Origin: Undaria pinnatifida
Taxonomy: Eukaryota > Sar > Phaeophyceae > Laminariales > Alariaceae
Assembly: GCA_012845835.1 (NCBI GenBank)
Contig: JABAKD010000021.1
Span: forward strand, 4,898,706 to 4,962,705
Direction: 5' to 3'
DNA length: 64,000 nt
Position 1 is the stretch's first letter. Each line of letters begins with the position of its first letter. The position numbers and the translations under genes are program-made. The notes beneath the pieces were generated by a model that saw nothing but the letters and a program-made list of their open reading frames with translations, made no database searches and was not told the DNA's origin. This document shows, piece by piece, positions 11,372 through 21,550 of this stretch.

Positions 11372-11646
11372 TCTCGGTTCACCCTGTTGACTCTGGTACC
11401 ATTCTAGCTCGTAGCACTAAGGCGAGAGAGTCGCCGACTTATGGACTTTATGAGGACAGTACACCCCGCCGAAACACGCGCGATCCAAGTATCACACACA
11501 ACTTGCAGAGATGAGTTTCGACGAAATCCTCAACCTCACAGCATCTCTGCCTCGTACTTTGTGACCACAGAGCTCGTCTCTCTGGGAGGAGGCATCCTAA
11601 CGGACACTGGTTGTGCGGGATGTAGTTGGGTGGAAATATCAGCATA
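11372..11646 (+). repeat. Dispersed repeats R2 and R3, joined copy
   Basis: The first half (to about 11560) matches 30163-30330 and 56021-56185: GAGTCGCCGACCTA, ACGCGCGATC, AGTATCACACAC and GATGAGTTTCGACGAA. The second half matches, inverted, 12490-12640 and 24000-24235: GTGACCACAGAGCTCGTCTC and GGATGTAG.TGGGTGGAAA. Adjacency here suggests that R2 and R3 are parts of one longer element. Confidence 0.75.
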
Positions 11647-12489
11647 AGGTGAAGAGTTAAAAGCCGTAGTGTATTTCATTTTATATGAAAAAACAATGGT
11701 AAGCCAACCATGTAGCTAGCTGAAGAGACCCGTCCGTCACACAGGGTGGGGCCAAAAAGCAGCAAGGGTCTCCACTGCTGCGTGCTCCACTCATAAACCT
11801 TCGTACATGCTTGAACAGATGTGTCTCAAGTGCGTACAATAAAAAGTGGGCTAGTCCCAAGACGGATTGCCGATGGTCATCGCCTACACAGCTGAGCCGG
11901 TGTGTCTCAAGCCTGAGGAATGCAGTTTCAAGGGCGTTAGCCATAAACGGTACACAGAGGTCCATCGCCTGCATACCTGAACAAACCGCCCCATTCCCGT
12001 TACCGTAAGCCTCAAGACTATACAACTACAAGTTCGTTGGCCAGAATACGGTGTATCGAGGGTGTTCTGCGCCATTCTACTGCACAAGGCAACTCCGCCA
12101 AAGAGAGGCCCCTAGTCAGCAACGCTCATTGCCCAAGGCAACGCTATGCCGTTGTCTGGCCACAACGTCTACTGCCGTCACACCGGCTCCTAAATACGGC
12201 CTAGGGCACACCGTTTTTATGGCCTAGGGTACACCGTTTAATGGCAAAAAGAACGCCGACCGATACACACGCCCATCACACCCGGGCAGCGTTGGTACGT
12301 CCTACAGACCACGAAGCAACACCAACACACGCTACCAGCAGAGCACCGCTGACGAAGGCCAGGAGTCAAAACATACACAGGTAGCACGATAATCCAAATT
12401 TGGTCGGGTAATGAAGAACGCGCATTCGGTTGGCACATTTGCCCATAAATCCCCTTGCCGTATTGAATTGTGTGTGTTCTTATCATTAA
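11647..12489. other. Spacer without recognised gene
   Basis: Only short local duplications are visible, such as CTAGGGCACACCGTTT and CTAGGGTACACCGTTT near 12202 and 12223, and TGTGTCTCAAG at 11820 and 11901. Confidence 0.4.
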
Positions 12490-12640
12490 ACTGATATTTG
12501 CACCCATCTACATCCACCACAACCATTGTCCGTGCCGATGCCCTCTAGAGACGAGCTCTGTGGTCACAGACTACAAGAGAGAGATACACATTGCAAATAC
12601 AACAAGGTGATTTTGCCATGCAATGACACGCAATGAATAC
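12490..12640 (-). repeat. Dispersed repeat R3, copy 2
   Basis: Shares with 24060-24235 the blocks CACCCATCTACATCC, GAGACGAGCTCTGTGGTCAC and GCAAATACA followed by GGTGATTTTGCCA.GCAATGA. It is inverted relative to 11560-11646. Confidence 0.75.
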
Positions 12641-13344
12641 GAGGGCAAAAAAAACATTCAAGCCACCACACCAGACTATTTGCAAAAAAAAGGGGGGAAC
12701 AAAAGGGGAAAAAAAAAAACGATACGTAACTGAGAAGGAAAGAGGCATAACAAAAGAAAAAAACAATTGGAAACACAGGGGGAAACAGGGCGGTACGGTA
12801 AACATGGTAAAAATGGGAAAAAAAAAGAAACAGCAGCCAGCCAGCCAGCGACTAGCAACAGCGCAGATGAGGCCATCTAACCAACGTCGGGGGAGGCAAC
12901 CACATAGGGTCACACAGCAATTCTGCCACGCGATCACATATTTGACAACTCCAGCAGTATGAAAACCTCATCAGGATGGAGGCAATCTGCGTGCGAAACG
13001 ACGGGGATTATCCCATCCCCTACAATGATTGATGCATTTTGATTGGTTTAGGGTGAAGGTTGGGATATAATTCAAATTACTCACCAACCATTTTATCGTG
13101 TACCTGTTGGCGGCAAGGTATCATCTTCGCGCGGAGCCCTTCGGCTTCCATAATCGGCCCCCTCCTCGCAGATAAGCGCCAACGCAAAAACTCGGTCGGT
13201 CGGAACGCTACGGCACGCTTACACCGTCCGTACAGCCTCGCAAGGAAACGTTAGGAACGCTGCGGAAGTAGTACGGGGAGCAATAGAGACGGAAAACCAC
13301 TGGAAAGCACGTATACGCTGTACGTAGTGGTCGAATATTACTGA
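12641..13344. other. Purine-rich spacer
   Basis: From 12640 to 12850 the plus strand is A/G-rich with several A8-A10 runs. From 13060 onward, scattered words (GTACGTAGTGGTCGAA) already belong to the degenerate satellite that follows. No gene is seen. Confidence 0.4.
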
Positions 13345-13445
13345 GGACCACAGAGGGCCCGATACGTGACCCCCGGTCTGAGCTACTACTGGGAGGGAGA
13401 GCGAGAGTAATGCGAGGATATTAAATGGGATGGGAAAAAAAAAAA
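13345..13445 (+). repeat. Dispersed repeat R4, copy 1
   Basis: GTGACCCCCGGTCTGAGCTA followed by CTACTGGGAGGG and GCGAGAGTAATGCGAGGATA. Other copies are at 54385-54495 (same strand) and 57555-57680 (inverted). Confidence 0.75.
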
Positions 13446-13740
13446 CTTGTATAAAGTAATCAGGACCCGCGATATACACAAAAAATAAGTATTCCACTTT
13501 GTTACCAACTTTTTTCTTTTTTTTTGCGCACCACTTCTACGTTCCGGCTTCTGGACAAGCCGTGGTTACAGGTGTCGTCCCTTCTCCCCCCCGGTTATTA
13601 CCTTCAATTTTTATCGCACAGAGGGTTCAGCAATCCTACTGCTCGTCCATTCTTCATCGAGTGTGGTTAACTCACGCTTTCGCGCTTTCCGCAAGTCAAT
13701 TTGTAGACAAGAAAAAGTCCCTACAAATGAATTACGAGTA

Positions 13741-13820
13741 TGCACTCGGCGGGACTCGAACTCACGAAACTGACCTATATACCAGGTTCGAGGATAACGT
13801 GGTACGCCACGGGGGCGACC
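13741..13820 (-). repeat. tRNA-like sequence (SINE-type head)
   Basis: Read on the minus strand, GGTCGCCCCCGTGGCGTACC ... GTTATCCTCGAAC ... GTGAGTTCGAGTCCC resembles a tRNA with A-box and B-box words. It aligns over its whole length with 54169-54245. The arms do not fold into a convincing cloverleaf, so I call it tRNA-derived rather than a tRNA gene. Confidence 0.45.
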
Positions 13821-13849
13821 ATATTTGGTCCCGACTACTACGTCCCCTC

Positions 13850-15100
13850 GTGAACAGTATTAATAGTGATATTTCCCGGTATGCGCGGGCCGTTGAAAAC
13901 CAAACCATTACAGTACTCGTAGCCATGAAAAATCGTTTGGCAGTCGCGGTGGGTGCCCGACATGAGCGGGCCGTTCGATGTTACGGGAAAAACATCACCC
14001 GAAATCAAAGCCCAAATAGCACCGTAGACATCCGTTTTGGGCGGTGAACCAACATGAGAAGCCCATTTAAATCGTTCAGAAATAAATCATGGTGAACGTT
14101 TTGGGCGGTGAACCAATATGAAAAGCCCATTTAAATCGTTCAAAAATAAATCATGGTGAACGTTTCGCGCGGTGAACCAACATGAGAAGCCCATTTAAAT
14201 CGTTCAGAAATAAATCATGGTGAGTTCCCCAATATGAGCGGGCCAGTAGCGACGGAACCCATCCGCAAGCACGTGTACGAATGGTAATGGCCACTCTATA
14301 GCGCGGGTATGTGGCGGAAACACCGGCACCATACCTTATAGTGGCAATCGTCACTACTCCGCATTCCGACACGACTCGTTGTACTCATAGGTACCGAATA
14401 ATTTGGCAGGCACTACTGTATCAGGCAACCGGCGCTGCTCAACTTGCTCTATAGACGGACCTCTACCGGCTTGTAGTGGTCGAAAATAATGCTAGTGTTT
14501 TTTCTCCGTATGCACGAACCGTTTGAACGGAGTCATTCGACTGAGTAGACCTTTGCCAGCCGCGGTGGGTTCCCGATATAAGCGGCCCGTTGCGAAGCGA
14601 CATGCGCAAACGGGTACCGTAGTCAGCTGGTTTTCGCGGCGGCGGGCGATCCAAACCGCTCAGCACTCGTGGTGGGCGCTACATATGAGCGGGAGTGGTG
14701 TTTGTTTCAGGACCCGCACATACAAACGTCGGTCGCGCTGCACGAAGAAATGTTGGTTGGCGTCATGCTTTTGGGTGAGGTTCTGAGCTTCTCATGTTGA
14801 AACGGAAACTTCAGCTGGCTGCTAAAGTCAGAAAACGAATAGAAACCACGTGTACGTAGTGGTCCATTTTATCCTCGACATCACATGCACGAGCCGCTAG
14901 AAACGGAACTATTACACTGACTACTCGTTCGGCAATCGCGGCGGTTTCCCGATATGAGCGGGTCATTCTGACGGAAAATCACACGAATGCACGCGGGGAT
15001 CAACAGCTGAGAATTAAGGGCCGGTCAGGGGGTCTCCGATTTAAGAGGGCCGTTAGAACCGGAACCATGAGACCCTTTAGCTACCGGATGCTAAGAGGTG
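13850..15100 (+). repeat. Degenerate satellite, several diverged units
   Basis: Phrases such as ATGCACGAGCCGTT, CGGAACCATTACA, CAATCGCGGTGGGTTCCCGA and ATATGAGCGGGCCGTT recur near 13880, 14230, 14500 and 14890 with GTAGTGGTC words between them. Units are several hundred bp and strongly diverged. The 64-bp array at 14034 lies inside. Confidence 0.65.
14034..14225 (+). repeat. Tandem repeat, 3 units of 64 bp
   Basis: Three nearly identical units start at 14034, 14098 and 14162. Each contains GGGCGGTGAACCAA, GAAGCCCATTTAAATCGTTC and AAATAAATCATGGTGA. The high identity compared with the surrounding satellite indicates recent local amplification. Confidence 0.95.
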
Positions 15101-15156
15101 CGCCATATAGCGTTGGGCTGCGAAAGCAACTGAGTTAAATCGACACACGACGCGTA

Positions 15157-15213
15157 TGAAAATACGTGGAAGTGTGGTGAGCTGAAGCTCTATTTTTCCC
15201 CATCCGCCGGAGG
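15157..15213 (+). repeat. Dispersed repeat R5, copy 1
   Basis: TATGAAAATACGTGGAAGTG then TGGTGAGCTGAAGC and TATTTTTCCCCATCCGC. The second copy is at 60966-61025, next to the foldback element. Confidence 0.7.
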
Positions 15214-15333
15214 ATAAAAAAAAAAAGAAAAAAACTTAGCAGGGTTCTCTGGATTGCGCACGAACAATGGGACGCATTGAACGTGCGTAGAACGACCGGC
15301 AGGCGGCTCGGCCGCGTTTTCATGTGGAATAGT

Positions 15334-15457
15334 GGAGGCGTATGCACGCGGGAAAAGGGGATACCGCAACCCCTTTCCCCCACATTGCTATTCAATTTCA
15401 GTTGTAAGGGAGGCGTATGCACGCCGGGGAAGGGGGAAGCTTAGCCCCTTCCCCTCC
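15334..15457 (+). repeat. Tandem pair of G/C stem-loops
   Basis: Two copies, 75 bp apart, of GGAGGCGTATGCACGC followed by a self-complementary block: GGGAAAAGGGG pairs with CCCCTTTCCC in the first, and GGGGAAGGGG pairs with CCCCTTCCCC in the second. The stems are conserved although loop sequences differ. Confidence 0.7.
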
Positions 15458-16194
15458 GTCGCTGACACAAATCACAGCATGGTTGGAGGATGTGACAACC
15501 AAACATTACGTGAGTGAAAACATGCCCGCGTTAGACCGCTGCTAAGGCCATTGTTTATGGTACCCCGATCCAGGGCACAGATGTTCCTGACATTCGTTTC
15601 GCCGCCTAAATATCAGGATGCCGACGTAATATTTCCAAACAGCGCGTATGGTAATAACGAGTCTAGATGCAGAAACTAACAGCAGTGTTCAATATATTCG
15701 TTGGCATCTTTTAGAGGGGTGGTTGTACGATTTCGAAAAGCCGAAACACACACAAAACGCGCCGTAGCGCCACAATACGCTACAGACCACAGCGATCGAG
15801 GTTCACGAGTGTCAAGCGGCAGCTGCTCGGCAAATGGCCCAGGGGGCTGCCGCATCTTCCATAATTACTGCTGTTCTGTGCGAGTGTGCGCGCGGGGGCA
15901 AAATTGGCGGCCTAACGTCAAGGCAACATCTGGAGAAGAAATACCTTGCCCCGATCTCAGCCTGAGATCGGGACGAAGCACCCTTTGCGGTAGAATTTAT
16001 GATCTTGAAAATTGTCAGAACCAACATTCGTGTCCACATGTAGTGTACACAGATCTTAGTGTAGGCGAATCTTGTATAGATCAAGATCTATGGCCTACAT
16101 CGGGGTACCATAAACAGTGGCCTAACGAAAAGGCGATAGTTTAACAAAAAAAAAAAAAACAAGGAAACATTTTTTTTTAGCACTTTGCCGAAGA
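15458..16194. other. Spacer with a perfect hairpin
   Basis: The only clear structure is an inverted repeat at 15950-15972 (CCCGATCTCAG, CC... TGAGATCGGG). A plus-strand open stretch (15701-16144) has no domain-like features. Confidence 0.45.
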
Positions 16195-16850
16195 GATTGT
16201 CGTACGATTGCTGTGGGGAAAATCGATGAGAAAATGAGTTTCCGGTTCATTTTTGTCAAGCGGCCGAATTCGTCAATATTTATCAAGCCCCGGTCATCGT
16301 TATCCAACCACCACGATTGACCTTCGATCTCGAGATAGAGACAACCCACGACCAGCCCGCTTCGTTCCGGGCAAGGCCACAATAGTGTATGTGATAGCGC
16401 TGAAGCGTCCACGCTGATCTATGCCCCGAGGCACGAGAGGTTGCCCGCGTTGTCCTGTGGTCTTCCGTCACATACTCAATTTTCCTTGTTGTCCCTTGGA
16501 AGATGTTCGAGAGCTTTGTTTCTATTTCCCGCACATTAGCCGCCAAATGTATAATTAACAGCAGCCTGGTTGGCACCCGCCACACACAACCGGCGGTAGT
16601 GCGACCACTGCCCACAAAGGGTGGGTCACGACGCTGTCGATGATTTCGTCGCGCGAAGTGTGTGAAGGACACGAGATCTCGCCGATTCTAATCCAAGATC
16701 TGCCTGAAAATTTCTCAAGTAGATGTTGCCCAAAATCGCCGCCAGAAATAATTTTTCTCTGACCAATTGGAAAGTCCCATTAAAAAAACCCAAAATCGGG
16801 CCCATGGACATCCGTCCAGGAAAAGTTTGGCTGTTATCTTCAAGTATTAA
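16195..16850 (-). repeat. Dispersed element R1, copy B
   Basis: Inverted relative to copy A at 405-1140. The minus strand of this copy carries a 129-codon open stretch (16283-16672) which the plus-strand frame of copy A does not preserve, so I do not call a gene. The order of matching blocks is the same throughout both copies. Confidence 0.75.
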
Positions 16851-17269
16851 ACACTTTTGCTAAACATCGGCTTGCCATTAGCAACGTTCTTAAGGCGAAG
16901 TTATAAATAATTACCTGGTCCCCTGGTACGCTTTTACACAGCGTTGATCTGGTTCGCCATACTTCGCAAATATGTCTATGTACAAGATACACTTTGCTTT
17001 TGTCGGCATGGAGTTCTCCGGCCGCCGAGGTTTTCTCGCAATTTTGGCTGCAGCGCAAGCAACGGGGCCGCGGGTACAATAACATGCATGTCTGGATTCC
17101 GGCCGAGAGCGGTGGCGGTGCTCTGAACATCCAACGTCGCTGAGCTGGCTCGTTCTATCGAAGGGGTTGTGTTCCGTCTCGCTGAGGCGATCAGGTGTGT
17201 GGAAAACCCCACATTGCTCATTGAAAATAAACAGGGCTGCAACAAACAGGGCTGGTCATGGGTCAGGTA
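16851..17269. other. Spacer without recognised gene
   Basis: Mixed-composition DNA with no repeat match to other parts of the window and no credible exon. Confidence 0.35.
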
Positions 17270-17520
17270 AAACCTCACGGGTCGGGTCGGGTCGGGTCGG
17301 GTCGGGTCAGCTGACCCGACTCGAACCCGCGAATTGTTTTAGACGTCTTGACCCGACCCGACCCGACCCGACCCGACCGGTGACATTTGAAAACCTCCTG
17401 ACCCGACTGGACCCGACCCGACACATTCCGAGTGACCCGTGAGGTGCGGTTTTCATGCGGGTCGGGTCGACTGGACCCGTGAAATATCTTACGGGTCAAA
17501 GTCGAAAAGTCACGGGTCAA
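17270..17520. repeat. GGGTC/GACCC pentanucleotide foldback repeat, copy 1
   Basis: A (GGGTC)n block at about 17280-17308 is followed by (GACCC)n at about 17349-17380, so the two can pair as a hairpin. Diverged GACCC words continue to 17520. Related tracts occur at 22.0, 38.4, 49.0 and 50.7 kb, with shared wording such as GTTTGAAA.CC..CTGACCCG. Confidence 0.85.
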
Positions 17521-18060
17521 ACATGTTTGGATATGTACCTTGGTCGGTTCGTTGGTTCTTGTCCCTCGTGCTTTTCCCAGGATTTCGCGCTCTCTGATTT
17601 TTTTACAGGCAAAGTTTGCAGCTTTTATGTACAGTGCGCGCGAAGAATGAGAAAGACACCAATCCACACATCCGCACTTAGCCGTACCCGTGGCGCTAGA
17701 CCCCCGAATCGACCCGACGAGTGCGCTAGCTATCTATGCAGTCTCCGGCACCGGCAAGCAGCCTAGCTGAGCCGCCTCCTGCAGCGAGCCCACAACTGGG
17801 GCGGTGGATCTGTTAGCAGGGGCTGCGACCCGCGAGGATCCGGGGTCGTGCTGGGCCGGTGCTTGCTGCTGCCAGTGCTGCTGCTGCTGCTGCTGCTTCG
17901 ACGACGACGCCTCTTGCCTTTTTACGTTTGGTCACGTTTCGCACTGGTATGATAATTCTTACCGGTTACTGTTCAATGTGTACGTACGTCATACAATCTT
18001 ATACTGCCATAAATGCATGTAGGATATTGTTGGTGCTTGCCTGTGAGAGCTCCTCAGCTT
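17521..18060. other. Spacer with CTG microsatellite
   Basis: A (CTG) run lies at about 17876-17899. A minus-strand stretch ending at AAG/GTACAT near 17540 is coding-like, but nothing supports it further. Confidence 0.35.
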
Positions 18061-18067
18061 TTCTTAG

Positions 18068-18200
18068 ACGTAGATTTTTGCCCTTTTCGCGATAACTGAC
18101 GATGAGGTCCACCCGGCGGTACGCAACTCCCTCATCGTGCTCGCAGACCCCTGCTCTGCCTACACTGCCAAGGGCGGCCTCGGCCGTGCCCACCTCATCT
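18068..18200 (+). pseudogene. Possible HEAT-repeat fragment resembling condensin-2 subunit D3
   Basis: Behind an acceptor-like TTAGACGTAG, one plus-strand frame reads AITDDEVHPAVRNSLIVLAD then PCSAYTA. The pattern HPAVRN..IVLADLC..YTA resembles the conserved HEAT segment of condensin-2 D3-type proteins, as I remember the family. After YTA the match stops and the frame runs into T-rich sequence with a stop near 18306. No neighbouring exon was found. If the resemblance is real, this is an isolated exon or a decayed copy. The opposite strand is also open over the same bases, so the reading is uncertain. Confidence 0.25.
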
Positions 18201-18660
18201 CTCACGGGGCTTCGATTTTTCCAGGATTACATGCCCTTTTTGTCACATGTTTTTGTTTTTATGATACACCCGAAACGCATTATTCAAGATTCAGTTTTTT
18301 CATGTAGGCGAAAAAACCCGGATTTATATACCGCCTCCTTTTACTGCTGATACTTGGCTGACATACACGTACATATACGAGTACGAGTACCACAGCAAGC
18401 AGTAACAGAGTTTTATATACGATGATATCTGTTTAGCATTCATACGCGTGCGTGGTATTCAGCGGTATGATACTGCTGTTCGGTGTGTGTTGTTTCTGTT
18501 CGTATCATATCGTATGCTCAATGCTTTGTAGCTTGCGATCCACAAACGGAATGCTGCATGTTTTCCTCAGGAGCATGTCGAGACATTTTCTTGCGAGGCG
18601 CGCCAGCACCGCAGCAGTACATTCACAGCACTAGGTACCTGTATCAATATTATCTGTGGT
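18201..18660. other. Spacer without recognised gene
   Basis: T-rich sequence with TACGAGTACGAGTAC words near 18378; no gene or clear repeat. Confidence 0.35.
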
Positions 18661-19204
18661 ACAAGGGCGCCGCTCCGCGGGCGGCTGACGTCGCCCGCTA
18701 CGCTCGCGCAAGGCAAGGAAGAATGCAACAAAAAACATGTAAAGGGGGCACAAAGAAAGAGGCCCGTGATTTGGTGCGAACGGCGATTTGATAAAGCCAA
18801 GAGCTGCTTGTGCAGAGCAAATTGCCCTGTGGTGCTCAGCTGTGCTGTGTGCTTTTGTTACCGGCGTTACGTTCTGATCGGCAGTACGGGGGTGATTTGC
18901 GTGGGGGAAAAAACAGGGGGCCGTGAAAAATCAATTACATGTTGTAGAAAAATAAAAAAGAAGAGAAGTAGTACACAACAACTCGTATTATACCCGGTAC
19001 TGCTCTATGTTGAAAAGAAAGCACACAGCGCAGCACGACACAGCACCGCAGCGAAGGGCACAGCACCGCACCGTACGGCTCTACACGGCTCCGCACGGCG
19101 CTACGCTGCGCTGCTGGGCTATATATAGCCGGACTGATCAGAGCTGGGCGTGCATTGTGATCCAACAGCGTAGTACCTGATGGTATGTACAAACCTGGTG
19201 TAGT
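18661..19204 (+). mobile_element. Dispersed element R6, copy 1 (544 bp)
   Basis: Begins ACAAGGGCGCCGCTCCGCGG and ends near AAACCTGGTGTAGTA. The inverted partner is 62037-62571. Both copies share AAGGCAAGGAAGAATGCAAC, GCACAGC.CAGCAC..CA blocks, GGGGGAAAAAACAGGGGGCC and a TATA-like GGCTATATATAGCC in this copy. The boundaries agree at both ends, which indicates a discrete element such as a solo LTR or non-autonomous transposon. No ORF is shared. Confidence 0.8.
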
Positions 19205-19420
19205 ATGTACTATAAGCCTCAAGGTCTTCTCGTCAGTTCGAATCCCGGTGTCATCAAAGAAAATTATCTTCATAAAAAAAATAATAGATATCAATTTGAC
19301 TTTTTAAAGTCTTCTTGTAGATAGACTGTCCGCTTATAAGCCTGGTTTTCGTTGGTTGAATCCAGGGGTCATATGAAAAAAAATGATCCTCGTAAAAAAA
19401 TTGATATACATATATATAAA
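19205..19420 (+). repeat. Two tRNA-like tails in tandem (SINE-type)
   Basis: At 19209-19257 and again at 19331-19376 the order is TATAAGCCT, then GTTCGAATCCCGG or GTTGAATCCAGGGG (B-box-like), then GTCAT, then A-rich sequence with ATTATCTTC or ATGATCCTC. The pairing suggests two tRNA-derived 3' halves inserted or duplicated side by side. Confidence 0.5.
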
Positions 19421-19803
19421 ATCATTCTTTGGTGTCAGGGATTTCGTCAGGAGTTTTTTGTTGTCTCGGCTCAAGTATGGGATTCGCGGAATTGGAATTC
19501 TTCGTCGAATAGCTTCGTTCGAGCGCCGCCTTCGGCTCCGACGCCCCTCGCCCTGCCGTGTCCGTTCTGCACATCGACGTGAACGCGGACGGATGCCGAG
19601 CGAGACAAGCGAGAAGTTGCAAAAATACCGCATGTCGAGGAGGAATTTCGGAGATTTTGGTTGAATCTTAATGTCTGCAGCGCCTGGATGATTTACAAAA
19701 TTGGCATCATTTCCAAACGGTACTTGATAATGTTTGGAATTTTACGGCGGTGGCATATGCAACTTATTCTTGTGTGGTCACAGATTGTGCACCAGGCGTT
19801 TAG
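19421..19803. other. Spacer without recognised gene
   Basis: GC content rises near 19500-19620 but both strands have only short, basic open stretches. No gene is called. Confidence 0.3.
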
Positions 19804-20070
19804 TTGCACGTACGTGCAAGGTTTTCAGATTTGCAAGTAAGCTCAGTACTGCCCTTGCCGACCTCGAGAGCAGACCTCGAGCCCCCCAAAGGGTTGGGTT
19901 GGGGTTAGGGATAGCGTTAGGGTTAGGGATAGGGTTAGGGTCGGGTCTGGGGTCGGGTTGGTCTGGGCCGCGCAACCGTCGTTTTGTGCGGACCTGCACA
20001 TGGGGAACCTCGTACATAAATCGCGGTTGAATGTACGTGCAAATCTAAAAAACCTTGCACGTACGTGCAA
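19804..20070. mobile_element. 267-bp inverted-repeat element carrying telomere-like repeats
   Basis: The left end TTGCACGTACGTGCAAGG (continuing TTTTCAGATTTGCA) is repeated inverted at 20038-20070 with about one mismatch and one length difference over 33 bp. The outer 16 bp of each end are themselves palindromic. Between them, 19889-19967 holds GGGTTAGGGATAG-type repeats and GGGTC words on the plus strand. This is the layout of a MITE or foldback element. No clear target-site duplication is visible. Confidence 0.8.
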
Positions 20071-20763
20071 TTTCACGGGAGCCCCAGATTGTGAGACAGA
20101 GTAAACCAAACAATCGCAACTGATCAAGGTATAAAGCAAGCAAAATGCTAGCGTATACGTAAAGCTGAACCGTTCCGCAAGAAATGCACAGGCGGCAAAT
20201 TAGCGGGAAATGGTAGGAAGTTCAACTTACTACACAAGGAGGAAGAAAAAATCGCGAAAAGGTTCAAAATCGTGTTTGGCAGAAAAACCAAATTTGCAGG
20301 AAGCAGCTAAAAAGTCGAGAAGCAACTGGCAAACCGAGCAGAATAAAAAAAAATAACTGGCAAAACGAGCAGAATAATACTCGGAGTACTTCGTATAAGA
20401 ATAAGGCGGGCAGAGCAAGAAATCAAAGAAAAGCTGGACCGTTCCGCAAGTAAGTAATGAGCTGGACCGTCCGACCTCGGAGATGCCAGGGAAGCACCAA
20501 GCGAGCGCTTTCAGCACAAAGATATTCGTAAGTCTAAGTACGTACGTACACGTTGGATAGTATGATGTGGTATATACTGATATGTGTCGTTGCCGTCCGT
20601 AGCGTTCGTACGAGCACATAGTACACCGGTAGTATTGTTTTCAATACGCTTTTGCGGTACTGCTGTAAATACAAATCGCATTCGTACGTACAAGGTGTGT
20701 GCGGCTGACGCCGCCCGATTTTACACCCACTACACAAAAATGGAGATATGTTTACGTCCCTAT
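20071..20763. other. Spacer with short local duplications
   Basis: ACTGGCAAA.CGAGCAGAATAA occurs twice near 20330-20370, and GCTG.ACCGTTCCGCAAG near 20165 and 20435. No gene is seen. Confidence 0.4.
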
Positions 20764-21320
20764 ACAAATTCCAGTCATTTCAGACCCACTATACAAAAAC
20801 CAAGTCATTTCAGACTCATCATACAATTTCAAGTCATTTCCAGCCCACTATACAAAAACCAAGTCACTTCAGATACCCTATACAAAAATCAAGACATTTC
20901 AGGCCTCCATGAAAAAAATCAAGTCATTTCAGACCCACCATACAATCTCAAGTCATTTCAGACCCCCTTTACAATTTCAAGTCATTTCAGAACCACAATA
21001 CAAAAACAAGTCATTTTAGACCCCCGATACAATTTCAATACATTTCAAACCCATTATACAAAAATCAAGTCATTTTAGACCCCCCAAACAATTTCGAGTC
21101 ATTTCAGACCCCTCGAACAAAAAACGAGTCATTTCCAGACCCACTATACAAAAAACAAGTCATTTCAGACCCAGCATGAAAATTCAAGTCATTTCAGACT
21201 CCATATACAAAAATCAAGTTATTTCTCACCCCCTATACGAAGTTCAAGTAATTTTAAACCCACTGTACATAAAACAAGTCATTTCAGACCCACCATTCAA
21301 ATCCAAGTCATTCAAGGCCA
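20764..21320 (+). repeat. Minisatellite, about 19 units of 29-31 bp
   Basis: The unit is AAGTCATTTCAGACCCAC plus TATACAAAAACC, with frequent variants (ATACAATTTC). Many units are 30 bp, so plus-strand frames show ten-residue echoes such as VISDPLYKNQ, but 29- and 31-bp units break every frame. I do not call a protein. Unlike a CRISPR array there are no unique spacers and the organism is eukaryotic. Confidence 0.95.
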
Positions 21321-21480
21321 TTATGCGCGTGTTCCGCCTGAAGGGAGGGCAGAGGGGGTTCTCGGGACACGTCGTCGACGTTTTTCCCTGTTTTGTTCCT
21401 CACCAATGCCCACAAGTTGACGACAGTTTGCAATACTATGAACTGATTTTATACCACACCGTACCCCTTGGCAGTTATTT
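21321..21480 (+). pseudogene. Fragment resembling Helitron-type protein
   Basis: One plus-strand frame reads MRVFRLKGGQRGFSGHVVDV. This resembles the conserved GGQ.G..GHV..F segment found upstream of the helicase in Helitron and related PIF1-type transposon proteins, as I recall the family. Only this short piece is present before the R7 repeat, and no helicase motif follows. It sits directly after the 30-bp minisatellite. The identification rests on one motif. Confidence 0.3.
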
Positions 21481-21497
21481 TATAAAAATATTTCAAG

Positions 21498-21550
21498 GAC
21501 GTCAGCCGTGAGTTCGACGAATTTCGGGTCAATACTCATCTTTGTAAGAT
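21498..21550 (+). repeat. Dispersed repeat R7, copy 1
   Basis: GACGTCAGCCGTGAGTTCGA then GAATTTCGGGTCAATACTCA. Further copies are at 38275-38335 and 49229-49290. In the latter two it lies close to GACCC-type tracts, so R7 and GACCC may be one element. Confidence 0.8.

Noticed and set aside
10909-11514. 201-codon plus-strand ORF
   Set aside because: Its end lies in dispersed repeat R2/R3, and the peptide is basic with no domain-like pattern.
13499-14047. 182-codon plus-strand ORF
   Set aside because: Crosses a tRNA-like sequence and satellite units.
19889-19967. Chromosome end or telomere
   Set aside because: The repeats are short, imperfect, and enclosed by inverted repeats within continuous unique sequence.
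20764-21320. Regularly spaced repeats that could suggest a CRISPR array
   Set aside because: Units abut without unique spacers, variation is spread over the whole unit, no cas-like gene is present and the DNA is eukaryotic.
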